From an uncultured Oscillospiraceae bacterium (lineage in GTDB: Bacteria; Bacillota; Clostridia; Oscillospirales; Oscillospiraceae): a DNA stretch of 50,574 nucleotides. Both the position numbers and the translations under genes were made by a program. The notes under the pieces are model-generated. The model was not told the DNA's origin and did no database searches. It saw only the letters and a list, made by a program, of their open reading frames with translations. Below, piece after piece: positions 24,301 through 31,195 of the stretch. Location of the stretch: NCBI GenBank assembly GCA_910588975.1, contig CAJUSE010000012.1:1-50574 (forward strand). Direction: 5' to 3'. Positions within the stretch are counted from its first letter, which is position 1. Each line of letters starts with the position of its first letter.

Positions 24301-24809
24301 ACCTCCAGCTGCTGGAGGAGGCGGTGCTCACCGAGCGGGGGGAGACAGTGGAAAAGCCCCTGGACTGCCCCGCCGATCTGACAGTGACCGCCTCCATCCC
24401 CGACCGGTACGTGCCCTCCGCCGAGCAGCGGATGGATCTGTACCGGCGCATCGCCCTTATCCGCAACGAGCAGGACGCCGACGACATCACCGACGAGCTC
24501 ATCGACCGCTACGGTGACCCGCCCCGGAGCGTGAACAACCTCATCGCCGTGGCCCTGCTGCGCTCGGGAGCCGCCCAGTGCGGGGTCAAGGAGCTAGTGC
24601 AGAAGGGCAACAACCTGGTCTTTGCCCTCCACCGGTTCGATCTGCGCCGGGTGTCCGAGCTGTGCGCCCAGCAGCGCTGGCAGGGCCGGGTCCTCTTCTC
24701 CGCCGGGGAGAAGCCCGCCCTCACCCTCCGGCTGAAGAAGGGCGAGGACCCGCTGAAATTCGCCAGGCTGCTGGTGGAGGATTACGAGAAGACGGCCGAA
24801 AGGGCATAG
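21306..24809 (+). CDS. mfd: Transcription-repair coupling factor
   Basis: 1167 residues, standard length. Removes RNA polymerase stalled at DNA lesions and recruits UvrA. Domains: UvrB-homology region at residues 1-350 ('FALRGGILDFFSP', 'VRLEFFGDEVDSM'), RNA-polymerase interaction domain near 490-560 ('GDLVVHQAHGIGRFAGM'), helicase with Walker A 'GDVGYGKTEV' (Lys657), 'DEEQRFGV', 'TLSATPIPRTL', translocation motif region 'GRVGRSSRRAFAYL', and a C-terminal TRCF domain. ATG at 21306 has GGAGG 9 bases upstream and begins at the expected N-terminus. Last gene of the conserved glmU-prs-pth-mfd series. Confidence 0.97.
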   Translation: MQLLLSALQNLPEYQALLSALDAGACPAAVSGLAGVHRAYFSAGARRDTGRPVVILCADDADCQRLADDIQALTGESCALLPAREFTFHNAAVVSRQWEHRRLETLWGLSQGRVPILIASAEAVCQRTMPRDQLERSCRVLRTDGRYDLTELAEALTAAGYARCEQVEGVGQFALRGGILDFFSPAHPQPVRLEFFGDEVDSMGLFDVSTQRRTAQLDEAILLPAAEVLPQMAPGGAMGLAQALDQRLAAAVKKGADDTLLVTLAQDKEALENGLSFPAIDRYLALIYPKMATAVDYFPEDALVFVSESPRFAERCKNYLWQLNEDVKALAESGTLLPELGVFARSGEEVFAALDMWPVTFLDSFTSSQYPSRPRSLHSVTAKQLPSYGVSLETAVSDLNHYINAGFSVVVLAGTEQRCLNLQALLREQKIRSAVDFQLHALPEPGKAVICCGGLSSGMEFPGAKLAILTEGQATPTKKPRPKAPTNRQKLNSYADLSQGDLVVHQAHGIGRFAGMVKLDVDGVQKDYVKINYAGADVLYVPATQLDQVSKYIGGGEDANETKKLSRLGGGDWERQKSRAKKAVQDLAKGLIQLYAQRQRQPGFAFSPDSPWMKEFEEEFEYAETADQLRCVAEIKQDMEANKPMDRLLCGDVGYGKTEVAFRAIMKCILDGKQAAILVPTTVLARQHFLSAKQRFAKYPVDIDVISRFRTPAQMKNTLRSVAEGKVDLLIGTHRLLQKDVKFRDLGLLVVDEEQRFGVTHKEKLKELSRQVDVLTLSATPIPRTLNMALSGIRDMSTLEEPPQDRQPVQTYVMEHEWSVLSDAMRRELERGGQVYYLHNRVETIARTANRIHEMLGEDATVAVAHGKMTQEELNDVMTRFSAGEVDILVCTTIIETGIDIPNVNTLIIEDADKMGLAQLHQIRGRVGRSSRRAFAYLTYRRGKVLSEVATKRLSAIREFAEFGSGFKIAMRDLEIRGAGNVLGPEQSGFMMSVGYDMYLQLLEEAVLTERGETVEKPLDCPADLTVTASIPDRYVPSAEQRMDLYRRIALIRNEQDADDITDELIDRYGDPPRSVNNLIAVALLRSGAAQCGVKELVQKGNNLVFALHRFDLRRVSELCAQQRWQGRVLFSAGEKPALTLRLKKGEDPLKFARLLVEDYEKTAERA

Positions 24810-24846
24810 TCACAACTTCACCCAGCCTTCTTCCCCGCCCCGGGTC

Positions 24847-24987
24847 AAAATCCCCCATTTCCGGCTCCAAAACCGAGAATGATGCCCGTAGGGCATTGGG
24901 GCGCCTCCGGCGCCATGGCACAATGGGAAAAAGCGCAAGATCTCGTCCGGCCACGTGGCAGAGATGCCGCCGGAAAAGGGGCATTTT
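24847..24987 (+). repeat. Structured intergenic element, copy A
   Basis: A 141-bp unit bounded by inverted ends 24847-24865 and 24969-24987 (17 of 19 positions pair). Inside are hairpin 1 (ATGCCC/GGGCAT, 24882-24896), hairpin 2 (GGCGCC-TCC-GGCGCC, 24900-24914), a weak hairpin 3 (CCAT/ATGG, 24913-24926) and a conserved block 24943-24966 containing GGCCACGTGG. Copy B at 32948-33081 keeps the same plan with different bases in the stems. It occupies most of the mfd-tadA gap. No coding potential. Mobile (MITE-like) element or structured RNA. Confidence 0.75.
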
Positions 24988-25022
24988 TCCCGGGCCTGCC
25001 AACATACGCAATACCCGCCGAC

Positions 25023-25047
25023 GGGCGGCCACAGGCCGCCCCTACGA
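25023..25047. repeat. Short palindromic (REP-like) repeat, copy 2
   Basis: GGGCGGCC and GGCCGCCC around ACA, then CTACGA, preceded by CGAC as in copy 1 at 21232. It lies between the structured element and tadA. Confidence 0.6.
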
Positions 25048-25092
25048 GGCAAAAAAACACTACGCCCAAAACACTCGACAGGAGGTGCTTCC

Positions 25093-25557
25093 ATGGAATC
25101 CCACGAATACTATATGGACCAGGCGCTGGCGCTGGCCCGGGAGGCGTTGGACCAGGGCGAAGTGCCCGTGGGCTGCGTCATCGTCTGGGAGGATGGGCGC
25201 ATCGTGGGCCGGGGCCGCAACCGCCGGGAGGAGGACGCCGACGCCCTGGGCCACGCCGAGATCATGGCCATCCGGCAGGCCAACGAGGCCCTGGGGGGCT
25301 GGCGGCTCCACCGGGCCACCATGTATGTCACCCTGGAGCCCTGCCCCATGTGCGCCGGGGCCATTCTCAACGCCCGCATCCCCGAGGTCCACTACGCCGC
25401 CCGGGAGGAGCGGATGGGCTCCTGCGGGTCGGTTCTCAACCTCTTTGAAGAAAACTTCGGCCACAGGGTCCGGCTCTACCGGGGCCCCCGGGAGGAGGAG
25501 AGTTTGGCCCTGATGCGGGAATTTTTCCGGCGGCAGCGGCAGGCCAAGGGGGAGTAA
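25093..25557 (+). CDS. tadA: tRNA-specific adenosine deaminase
   Basis: 154 residues. Converts A34 to inosine in the tRNA-Arg(ACG) wobble position. Zinc ligands and catalytic acid are in the standard places: 'HAE' with His54 and Glu56, and 'PCPMC' with Cys84 and Cys87. Other motifs: 'EVPVGCVIV' and 'GSCGSVLNL'. ATG at 25093 has GGAGGTG 8 bases upstream. The promoter is not obvious, as the 283-bp upstream gap is filled by repeats. Confidence 0.95.
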   Translation: MESHEYYMDQALALAREALDQGEVPVGCVIVWEDGRIVGRGRNRREEDADALGHAEIMAIRQANEALGGWRLHRATMYVTLEPCPMCAGAILNARIPEVHYAAREERMGSCGSVLNLFEENFGHRVRLYRGPREEESLALMREFFRRQRQAKGE

Positions 25558-25583
25558 ACCCCACATCTGGCGGCTACACGGCG

Positions 25584-25740
25584 AAAAACAGGCCGGGAAA
25601 CCACCATATCTTGTGGTTTTCCGGCCTCGCTATCCCTTGCAATCACTGGGTTTGTAACAGAAATACGTCAAAAAAATTCTGAGATTTCACACTTTTGTAA
25701 CAAGTTTTGCTTCATTCCGTTACATCTTTCGGATATTATA
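25584..25740 (-). ncRNA. Candidate small RNA on the minus strand (promoter box plus terminator, no ORF)
   Basis: On the minus strand a TATAAT box (25735-25740) is followed about 105 bp later by a 15-bp stem (25613-25627 with 25590-25604) and T5 (25588-25584), a good intrinsic terminator that no minus-strand gene needs: the nearest one has its own terminator at 25785-25820. The -35 is poor. On the plus strand the hairpin has no T-run, so it is not an obvious tadA terminator. The segment also has three GTAAC/GTTAC motifs (25651, 25698, 25719 areas). Speculative. Confidence 0.35.
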
Positions 25741-25784
25741 ACACTTGCAAGAGACAGTTTCTTTTCATTTCATCCTCTTTCCTT

Positions 25785-25820
25785 ATGAAAAACCCCTGAC
25801 TTACGTCAGGGGTTTTTCAT
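25785..25820. terminator. Perfect 16-bp bidirectional terminator
   Basis: Arms 25785-25800 and 25805-25820 with a TTAC loop, A5 on one side and T5 on the other. Serves the gene ending at 25957 (-). The stretch 25821-25956 is rich in C/T4 tracts and holds no gene I can support. Confidence 0.85.
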
Positions 25821-25956
25821 ATTTATGGGGTTTTCCGGCTTTGGAAGTGCCCTTTTGGGGCCTTTCGATGGTTTTTCAAGGCTTTTTCCATGGCTTTGTG
25901 GCAGCTTTCAGGGCCTTTTGGTGCCCTTTTGCGGCCCAACAGAGCGAAAATGGGCA

Positions 25957-26400
25957 TCAGATCCCCTTGCCCCGCTCCTCCTCGATGACCTTGGTGATGT
26001 AGTCCACGGCAAAAACGATCTGGTCGGCGCAGCGGGTGAGCTGCTCCTTGCTGGCCTCCTCGTAGATGAGCAGATCATCGCAGCTGACCCCGCCGAACTT
26101 CTGCTCGAAGGCCTCCACAAATTTGGCCTGGGCATCAATGAGCCGCTTGCTGCTCTGGTCGGGCTCGGTGCGGCCCAGCACCCAGCCCAGAGCGGCGGCG
26201 CCGCCGGTGAGGGCCCCGCACATGGCACCACGGCCGTGGCCGAAGGCCCCGCCGTGCATACCGGTCATCATTTTTACCGTCTCCAGGGGCAGGTCCACCA
26301 CGCCCCGCTCGATGAGGCAGCGCAGGGTGCTCTCCGAACAGGACAGACCGTGGAACCCGAAATAGGGCACCTGAGGATTGACAGCATCAATGGCATCCAT
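25957..26400 (-). CDS. C_GCAxxG_C_C family-like protein
   Basis: 147 residues. Cysteines are placed as in this small family of putative redox/metal proteins: 'GLSCSESTLRCL', then 'GRGAMCGALTGGAAALG' (the GCAxxG region, here CGALTGG), 'VSCDDL' and 'TRCADQI'. Function is not established; members are often beside redox or metal genes. Start chosen at 26400 (MDAIDAVNPQ) because AAGGGAAG lies 7 bases upstream; an in-frame ATG at 26421 is possible. Divergent from mntP, with back-to-back promoters. Confidence 0.75.
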   Translation of the reverse strand: MDAIDAVNPQVPYFGFHGLSCSESTLRCLIERGVVDLPLETVKMMTGMHGGAFGHGRGAMCGALTGGAAALGWVLGRTEPDQSSKRLIDAQAKFVEAFEQKFGGVSCDDLLIYEEASKEQLTRCADQIVFAVDYITKVIEEERGKGI

Positions 26401-26446
26401 GTCTTTCACTTCCCTTTTCATATTTTTCGCCAAGAGGATATATGGT

Positions 26447-26475
26447 ATTATACCTTGATTTTTCCGCCGGGACAA
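26447..26475 (-). promoter_or_regulatory. Promoter of the C_GCAxxG-like gene
   Basis: Minus strand: TTGTCC (26470-26475), 17 bp, TATAAT (26447-26452). Its -35 lies only 7 bp from the -35 of the divergent mntP promoter. Confidence 0.78.
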
Positions 26476-26482
26476 GTGGGTC

Positions 26483-26511
26483 TTGCCCCAGGGCAAAAAA
26501 TGGCGTATAAT
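26483..26511 (+). promoter_or_regulatory. Promoter of mntP
   Basis: TTGCCC (26483-26488), 17 bp, TATAAT (26506-26511). The leader to the GTG start is only about 45 nt, too short for a yybP-ykoY manganese riboswitch. Confidence 0.78.
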
Positions 26512-26561
26512 GGCCTTTACCTCTATGGGAAAATCACTTTTATTTTTGGGGAGGGTCCACC

Positions 26562-27122
26562 GTGATCCAGACATTTCTCATTGCCCTGTCCCTGGCTATG
26601 GACGCCTTTGCCGTATCGGTGTCTACGGGCATCGCCGTGCCCGGCTTCGGGCCCAGGCAGGCCGCCCGCATCGGTGCCTGGTGCGGGGCGTTTCAGTTTG
26701 CCATGCCCCTCATCGGCTGGTTTTTGGGCTCCAGCGTCCGCTCTTACATACAGGCAGTGGATCATTGGATCGCCTTTGGATTATTGGCCCTCATTGGGGG
26801 CAACATGATCCTGGAGGCCGTCCGGGGAGGCGAGGAGGAGGCCCTCACCGAGCTGAGCGTCAAGCGGCTGTTTTTTCTGGCGCTGGCCACAAGCATAGAC
26901 GCTCTGGCTGTGGGAGTCACCCTGGCCTTTGAGACAAATGTAAACATCCTGCTGTCGGCAACGATCATCGGTCTTGTGGCCTTTGTACTGGCTATGGTGG
27001 GCGGCCTTTTGGGCCGGCGGCTTGGGGAGCTGTTCCAGCGCCGGGCCACCCTGCTGGGAGGGCTGGTGCTGGTGGGCATCGGGCTGAAGATCCTCTTGGA
27101 GCACCTGGGCGGAGTGGCATGA
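26562..27122 (+). CDS. mntP: Manganese efflux pump MntP
   Basis: 186 residues, six membrane helices, the standard MntP length. Two symmetry-related halves carry the acidic motifs 'LSLAMDAFAVSVSTG' and 'LATSIDALAVGVTLAF', whose Asp residues line the ion path, and the loop 'GxMxxEA' seen as 'GGNMILEAVRGGEEE'. Exports Mn2+ when it is in excess. Starts with GTG, with GGGGAGGG 9 bases upstream. The short leader gives no sign of riboswitch control. The thioredoxin-like gene follows 67 bp later. Confidence 0.94.
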   Translation: MIQTFLIALSLAMDAFAVSVSTGIAVPGFGPRQAARIGAWCGAFQFAMPLIGWFLGSSVRSYIQAVDHWIAFGLLALIGGNMILEAVRGGEEEALTELSVKRLFFLALATSIDALAVGVTLAFETNVNILLSATIIGLVAFVLAMVGGLLGRRLGELFQRRATLLGGLVLVGIGLKILLEHLGGVA

Positions 27123-27189
27123 GACAGACGTAGACTGGTTGTCTGTTCTCAAAGTTTGACCTGCGCGCAAAAGAGACGATGGGTATTAT

Positions 27190-27456
27190 ATGAAAGAAAT
27201 ATTACTATTTGTTATGGAGAGCTGTCCCCACTGCGACCTGGCTATGCAGTACCAGGCGGCGCTGCTCTCCCAACGCCCCCAGTGGCGAGACATCCCCTTG
27301 CGCATCGTGGATGAGACAGTGGAGACAGACTTCGCCAACGGCTTTGACTACTACTATGTCCCCACCTACTACGTGGGCGGGGAGAAGGTCCACGAGGGCC
27401 ACGCCGAGCCGGCCGATGTGGAGCGGGTCTTTCGTCTGGCGGCGGGGGAAGAATAA
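27190..27456 (+). CDS. Thioredoxin/glutaredoxin-like protein
   Basis: 88 residues, close to minimal glutaredoxin size. Active-site motif CPHC (Cys12, Cys15) follows the first strand (MKEILLFVMES), and a cis-proline is present in 'DYYYVPTYYVGGEKVHEGHA'. Likely a cytoplasmic disulfide reductase. Possibly in the mntP transcript, as no good promoter is visible in the gap; the ribosome site is weak. Confidence 0.78.
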   Translation: MKEILLFVMESCPHCDLAMQYQAALLSQRPQWRDIPLRIVDETVETDFANGFDYYYVPTYYVGGEKVHEGHAEPADVERVFRLAAGEE

Positions 27457-27465
27457 AACTTTTTC

Positions 27466-27494
27466 TTGACAATGAGCCAAAAGGGTGGTAATAT
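27466..27494 (+). promoter_or_regulatory. Promoter of the lysine riboswitch and transporter operon
   Basis: Perfect TTGACA (27466-27471), 17 bp, TAATAT (27489-27494). Confidence 0.82.
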
Positions 27495-27512
27495 GTCACC
27501 CAACAACAACCT

Positions 27513-27672
27513 GATAGAGGCGCAGTTCTCATCAGTACTCCATCTCAAGGCCAGGCAGCCGGGGCGGAGGAAAGGGAGCGCTGCCGAAGGGAGCACCCGG
27601 TGCCTGCCGAGGCTTGCCTGGGTCGTCGGAGAACATCCGCCGGACTGTCACATTACTATGTGAAGCGCTATC
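27513..27672 (+). promoter_or_regulatory. Lysine riboswitch (L-box)
   Basis: The leader begins GATAGAGGCGC and ends AGCGCTATC, closing the P1 stem, and contains the L-box landmarks GGAAAGGGAGCGCTGCCGAA (within 27573-27596), TGCCTGCCGAGGCTTGCCTGG, described here as the paired GCCTG/GGCTTGCC region, and CCGCCGGACTGTCACATTAC, in the conserved order. It binds lysine. It is followed by a terminator (27728-27769), so lysine should switch the downstream transporter operon off by premature termination. Confidence 0.93.
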
Positions 27673-27727
27673 ATGGTCTGGCAGGGCTCTTATGGCACCC
27701 ATTTTGGGGGCCATTGGGGCGCTTTCA

Positions 27728-27769
27728 TTCCACAGTGCTTTTCATAAAAGCATCTGTGGAAATTTTTTT
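27728..27769 (+). terminator. Riboswitch-controlled terminator
   Basis: Arms TTCCACAG-TGCTTTT and AAAAGCA-TCTGTGGAA followed by T7. The attenuator of the lysine riboswitch expression platform. Positions 27770-27837 are the remaining leader with the ribosome site AAAGGA. Confidence 0.85.
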
Positions 27770-27837
27770 GCCCTCTTTCCGGGAGGGGACAGGAAAATTT
27801 TCGCAGAAGAATTCAAAATCGAAAGGATCGAATTGCT

Positions 27838-28764
27838 ATGAAGAAGAATTTGACTGCTCTGATGCTGGCCCTGGGCCTGACGATCTCCCTTACCGCCTGC
27901 GGCGGCGGCAACGACGACACTGCCGACACCCCCAAGTACCCCCTCTCCCCCGTGGAGGACCTGACCGGGGTGGACACCAGCGCCATTGTGGGCGTGGAGG
28001 ACGGGGTGCTCACCGTGGGCATGGAGTGCGCCTACGCCCCCTACAACTGGACCCAGATGGACGACAGCAACGGCGCCGTGCCCATCGCCAACGTGGATGG
28101 GGCCTACGCCAACGGCTACGACGTGATGATCGCCCAGCGCATCTGTGACGCCTACGGCTGGAAGCTGGAGATCGTCTCCTCCGCCTGGGACTCCCTGACC
28201 CCCGCTGTCCAGTCCAAGACCATGGACGCCAACATCGCCGGCCAGTCCATGACCGCTGACCGGATGGCCGAGGTGGACATGGCCGGCCCCTACTACTATG
28301 CCACCATTGTCTGCGTCACCACCAAGAACAGCAAGTACGCCGACGCCAAGAGCATCGCCGACCTGGCCGGCGGCAAGTGCACCTCCCAGTCGGGCACCAT
28401 CTGGTACGACACCTGCCTGCCCCAGATCCAGGGGGCTGACATCCAGGCACCCGCTGACTCCGCCCCCGCCATGACCATGGCTCTGCAGACAGGCACGGTG
28501 GACTTCATCTGCACCGATATGCCCACCGCCCAGGGCGCCGTGTCCAAGGACGACAATCTGGTCATCCTCAACTTCTCGGGCACCGACGGGGACTTCCAGT
28601 TCGCCAGCGAGGAGGAGCGGGCCGAGAACGTGAACATCGGCATCTCCGTCCTCAAGGACAACACCGAGCTGAAGGAGGCCATGGACAAGGTGCTCTCCGC
28701 CATGACTGTGGAGGACTTCGATAAGCTCATGGCCTACGCCATCGCCGTTCAGCCCGAGGTGTAA
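27838..28764 (+). CDS. Amino-acid ABC transporter substrate-binding lipoprotein (lysine by riboswitch)
   Basis: 308 residues. Lipoprotein signal with lipobox LTAC (Cys21), then a Gly/Asn/Asp linker. The mature part is a family 3 periplasmic-binding-type fold: 'GVLTVGMECAYAPYNWTQ', 'NGYDVMIAQRICDAYGWKLEIVSSAWDSLTPAVQSKTMDANIAGQSMTADRM' in the usual order, with residues that grip the alpha-amino and carboxyl groups. Lysine is inferred from the riboswitch. First gene of an operon with a permease and ATPase. Confidence 0.9.
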   Translation: MKKNLTALMLALGLTISLTACGGGNDDTADTPKYPLSPVEDLTGVDTSAIVGVEDGVLTVGMECAYAPYNWTQMDDSNGAVPIANVDGAYANGYDVMIAQRICDAYGWKLEIVSSAWDSLTPAVQSKTMDANIAGQSMTADRMAEVDMAGPYYYATIVCVTTKNSKYADAKSIADLAGGKCTSQSGTIWYDTCLPQIQGADIQAPADSAPAMTMALQTGTVDFICTDMPTAQGAVSKDDNLVILNFSGTDGDFQFASEEERAENVNIGISVLKDNTELKEAMDKVLSAMTVEDFDKLMAYAIAVQPEV

Positions 28765-28792
28765 GTTCCCTCTTTCCCCTGTCATTCCTTGC

Positions 28793-28828
28793 GCCGCCAT
28801 GGGTGGGGTCTCCCCTGCCCATGGCGGC
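28793..28828 (+). repeat. Strong intercistronic hairpin
   Basis: GCCGCCATGGG and CCCATGGCGGC (28793-28803, 28818-28828) enclose a second GGGG-TCT-CCCC stem. No T-run follows, so it looks like an mRNA 3' stabiliser between the highly needed binding protein and the permease. Confidence 0.7.
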
Positions 28829-28861
28829 ATTCCCTTCCATTTCTGAAAGGAGGCGTGCTCT

Positions 28862-29698
28862 ATGGGCGCCAAGCTGGTCCACGACATCTCCCGGCTTTTG
28901 ACAAAATACTGGCCCCTGTATCTCTCCGGTGTGCGCAACACCCTGGTGCTGGCCCTCATCGCCACCGCCATCGGCTGTCTCATCGGTCTGGTCTGCGGCG
29001 TGCTGAACACCATCCCCTACACCAAGAACGACCCCGCCCCCAAGCGGTTCTTCCTGCGGCTGGTACGCATCCTGGTCCGGGTGTATGTGGAGGTCTTTCG
29101 GGGCACCCCCATGGTGCTCCAGGCCGTGTTCATCTACTACGGCCTGCCCTACTTCACCGCCAGCGCTATGCGCTTTGACAGCGTGTGGGCCGCCTCCATC
29201 CTGGTGGTCTCCATCAATACGGGGGCATATATGGCCGAAAGTGTACGGGGAGGAATCATTTCCATCGACCCCGGCCAGACCGAGGGGGCCAAGGCCATCG
29301 GCATGAACCATGTACAGACCATGACCAGTGTCATCCTTCCCCAGGCCCTGCGGAACATCATGCCCCAGATCGGCAACAACTTCATCATCAACGTGAAGGA
29401 CACCTCGGTGATGTTCATTATCTCCTTCACCGAGTTCTTTGCCGCCCACCGGTATATTGTGGGCATAAACAACCTCTACTTCCCCTCGGCCACCATCGAG
29501 ATGGTGGGCTATCTCACCATGACCCTGGCGGCCTCGGCCCTGCTGCGCTGGCTGGAGAAGTGGATGGACGGAAGCGACAGCTACGACCTGGTGGAGGCCG
29601 ACCCCCTGGTCATGACAGCCGGCACCTACTCCCACCCGGACAAGGGCTCCCCCTTCGACGAGCGGAGCAAGGAGTTCGAGAGAAAGGAGGGGCGCTGA
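28862..29698 (+). CDS. Amino-acid ABC transporter permease (lysine by context)
   Basis: 278 residues. HisM/GlnP-type permease with about five helices: 'GVRNTLVLALIATAIGCLIGLVCGV' begins the domain, 'EVFRGTPMVLQAVFIYYGLP' is the family hallmark, and the EAA loop is 'GQTEGAKAIGMNHVQTMTSVILPQALRNIMPQIGN'. Its C-terminus carries an unusual 45-residue hydrophilic tail. AAAGGAGG precedes the ATG. Stop codon is one base before the ATPase start. Confidence 0.93.
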   Translation: MGAKLVHDISRLLTKYWPLYLSGVRNTLVLALIATAIGCLIGLVCGVLNTIPYTKNDPAPKRFFLRLVRILVRVYVEVFRGTPMVLQAVFIYYGLPYFTASAMRFDSVWAASILVVSINTGAYMAESVRGGIISIDPGQTEGAKAIGMNHVQTMTSVILPQALRNIMPQIGNNFIINVKDTSVMFIISFTEFFAAHRYIVGINNLYFPSATIEMVGYLTMTLAASALLRWLEKWMDGSDSYDLVEADPLVMTAGTYSHPDKGSPFDERSKEFERKEGR

Positions 29699-29699
29699 T

Positions 29700-30440
29700 A
29701 TGACAGAGCCTATCATTGAGATCCGCCACCTCTCCAAGTCCTTTGGAGCCAACGCCGTCTTGAAGGACATCGACTTCACCGTCTCTCCCGGAGACGTGAC
29801 CACCGTCATCGGCCCCTCGGGGTCGGGCAAGTCCACCCTTTTGCGCTGTATCAATCTGTTGGAGACCCCCACCACCGGGCAAATTCTCTTTCACGGCAAG
29901 GATGTCACCGCCCGGGGCACCGACCCCGCCCAGTACCGTTCCCGGGTGGGCATGGTGTTTCAGTCCTTCAATCTCTTTAACAACATGACCGTGCTGGATA
30001 ACTGCACCGTGGGTCAGCGTAAGGTGCTCAAGCGGGACCCTGAGACTGCCCGGCAGAGCGCCATGCGTTATCTGGAGCAGGTGGGCATGGCCCCCTATAT
30101 CAATGCCCGGCCCCGGCAGCTCTCGGGTGGCCAGAAGCAGCGGGTGGCCATCGCCCGGGCCCTGGCCATGGACCCGGAGGTCCTCCTCTTTGACGAGCCC
30201 ACCTCTGCCCTGGACCCTGAGATGGTGGGCGAGGTGCTCTCAGTCATGCGGGATCTGGCCCAGCGGGGCATGACCATGATTGTGGTCACCCACGAAATGG
30301 CCTTTGCCCGGGACGTAAGCAATCATGTGGTCTTTATGGCCGATGGTGTTATCGCCGAGGAGGGAGAGCCCCAGCAGCTCTTTGCCTCCCCCAAAAACCC
30401 CCGGACCCAGGAGTTCCTGGCCCGGTTCTTGAACACCTGA
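29700..30440 (+). CDS. Amino-acid ABC transporter ATP-binding protein (lysine by context)
   Basis: 246 residues, full-length GlnQ/HisP type. Walker A 'GPSGSGKST', Q-loop 'GMVFQSFNLF', signature 'LSGGQKQR', Walker B 'VLLFDEPTSALDPEM', switch 'VVTHEM' and 'FMADGVIAEEG'. Energises uptake by the two preceding gene products. ATG at 29700 lies next to the permease stop, preceded by AAAGGAGG. Confidence 0.95.
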   Translation: MTEPIIEIRHLSKSFGANAVLKDIDFTVSPGDVTTVIGPSGSGKSTLLRCINLLETPTTGQILFHGKDVTARGTDPAQYRSRVGMVFQSFNLFNNMTVLDNCTVGQRKVLKRDPETARQSAMRYLEQVGMAPYINARPRQLSGGQKQRVAIARALAMDPEVLLFDEPTSALDPEMVGEVLSVMRDLAQRGMTMIVVTHEMAFARDVSNHVVFMADGVIAEEGEPQQLFASPKNPRTQEFLARFLNT

Positions 30441-30470
30441 GCATCAGGCTGTCGGCCATTTTATGAAATC

Positions 30471-30507
30471 AACCGGGGGCGTACCAGTGGTACGCCCCCG
30501 GTTTTTT
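30471..30507 (+). terminator. Terminator of the lysine transporter operon
   Basis: A 15-bp stem (AACCGGGGGCGTACC with its complement, three-base loop AGT) followed by T6. Confidence 0.92.
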
Positions 30508-31163
30508 GTGTGTATGGGGAGGTGGTTTGGATGGCCCCTGCGGGACAACGGACAACCACCCAAAAAGCAAAACGGGACAGAGGAAAAACCACAGAAAACC
30601 ACCTAAAACCAATGAAATTGAGAATTTTTCTGCTCCTTTCCTTGTGGTGTCTATTTTTGTGGTCACACAAAATGTTCTTTGGTTTGTGTGGCTAAAATTG
30701 TAGTCACCACAAGGAGTAGAACCACCTGATTGCAAGGATTTCCGGGCTTTTGGAGCCATTTTCACTCTTTTCCACGACCATTTTTCGGGGGTGCTCCTCC
30801 CCCATTTTTGCCAAAAAGGCGGCCCTTTTGTCAGAGACCGCATTTTTTACATTTTATGGGAATTTTGTGCTTGATCTTTAAGGGATGGCACCCTGTTTTG
30901 CCATATACTGGAATTGTGCTCTTTCTCTTTTCTTGTCACAACATATGGTGTGAAGTATTTTTACTTTCTTTGCCTTGTGCAAAAAATCGGCCATAAGGTC
31001 CCATTCTGCCCGGAGGTCAAAAATCACACCGCCCTACCCCACGTCCTCCGACCGGCAATCGAAACAGAGGGTCGAGCGACAGCGCTCCCCCGACCACAGT
31101 ACAAAAAGTGGTGATGAAACCCCACCGAAAACCATCGGTCAGACCTCCTGCCGCCCAACCAAC
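30508..31163. other. Gene-free, lower-GC stretch with nested inverted repeats
   Basis: About 650 bp without a supported gene. It contains repeated AACCACC/GGTGGTT words, an inverted repeat CCTTGTGGTG / CACCACAAGG (30640-30649, 30705-30714) enclosing TTTTGTG / CACAAAA (30655-30661, 30666-30672), and further downstream a possible promoter (TTGTCA then TATTTT at 17 bp near 30932-30960). Open frames here are low-complexity and not convincing. Could be a decayed mobile element or contain an unrecognised RNA. Confidence 0.5.
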
Positions 31164-31195
31164 AAAAAGGGCCACCTTCAACAGAAGGTGACCCC
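31164..31195 (-). terminator. Terminator of xpt
   Basis: Minus-strand hairpin with arms CACCTTC/GAAGGTG extended by G+C pairs, loop TGTT, then T5. The left arm overlaps the xpt stop region. Confidence 0.82.

Noticed and set aside
30469..30843. 124-residue minus-strand frame in the gene-free stretch
   Set aside because: Low-complexity, overlaps a terminator, no ribosome site or domain.
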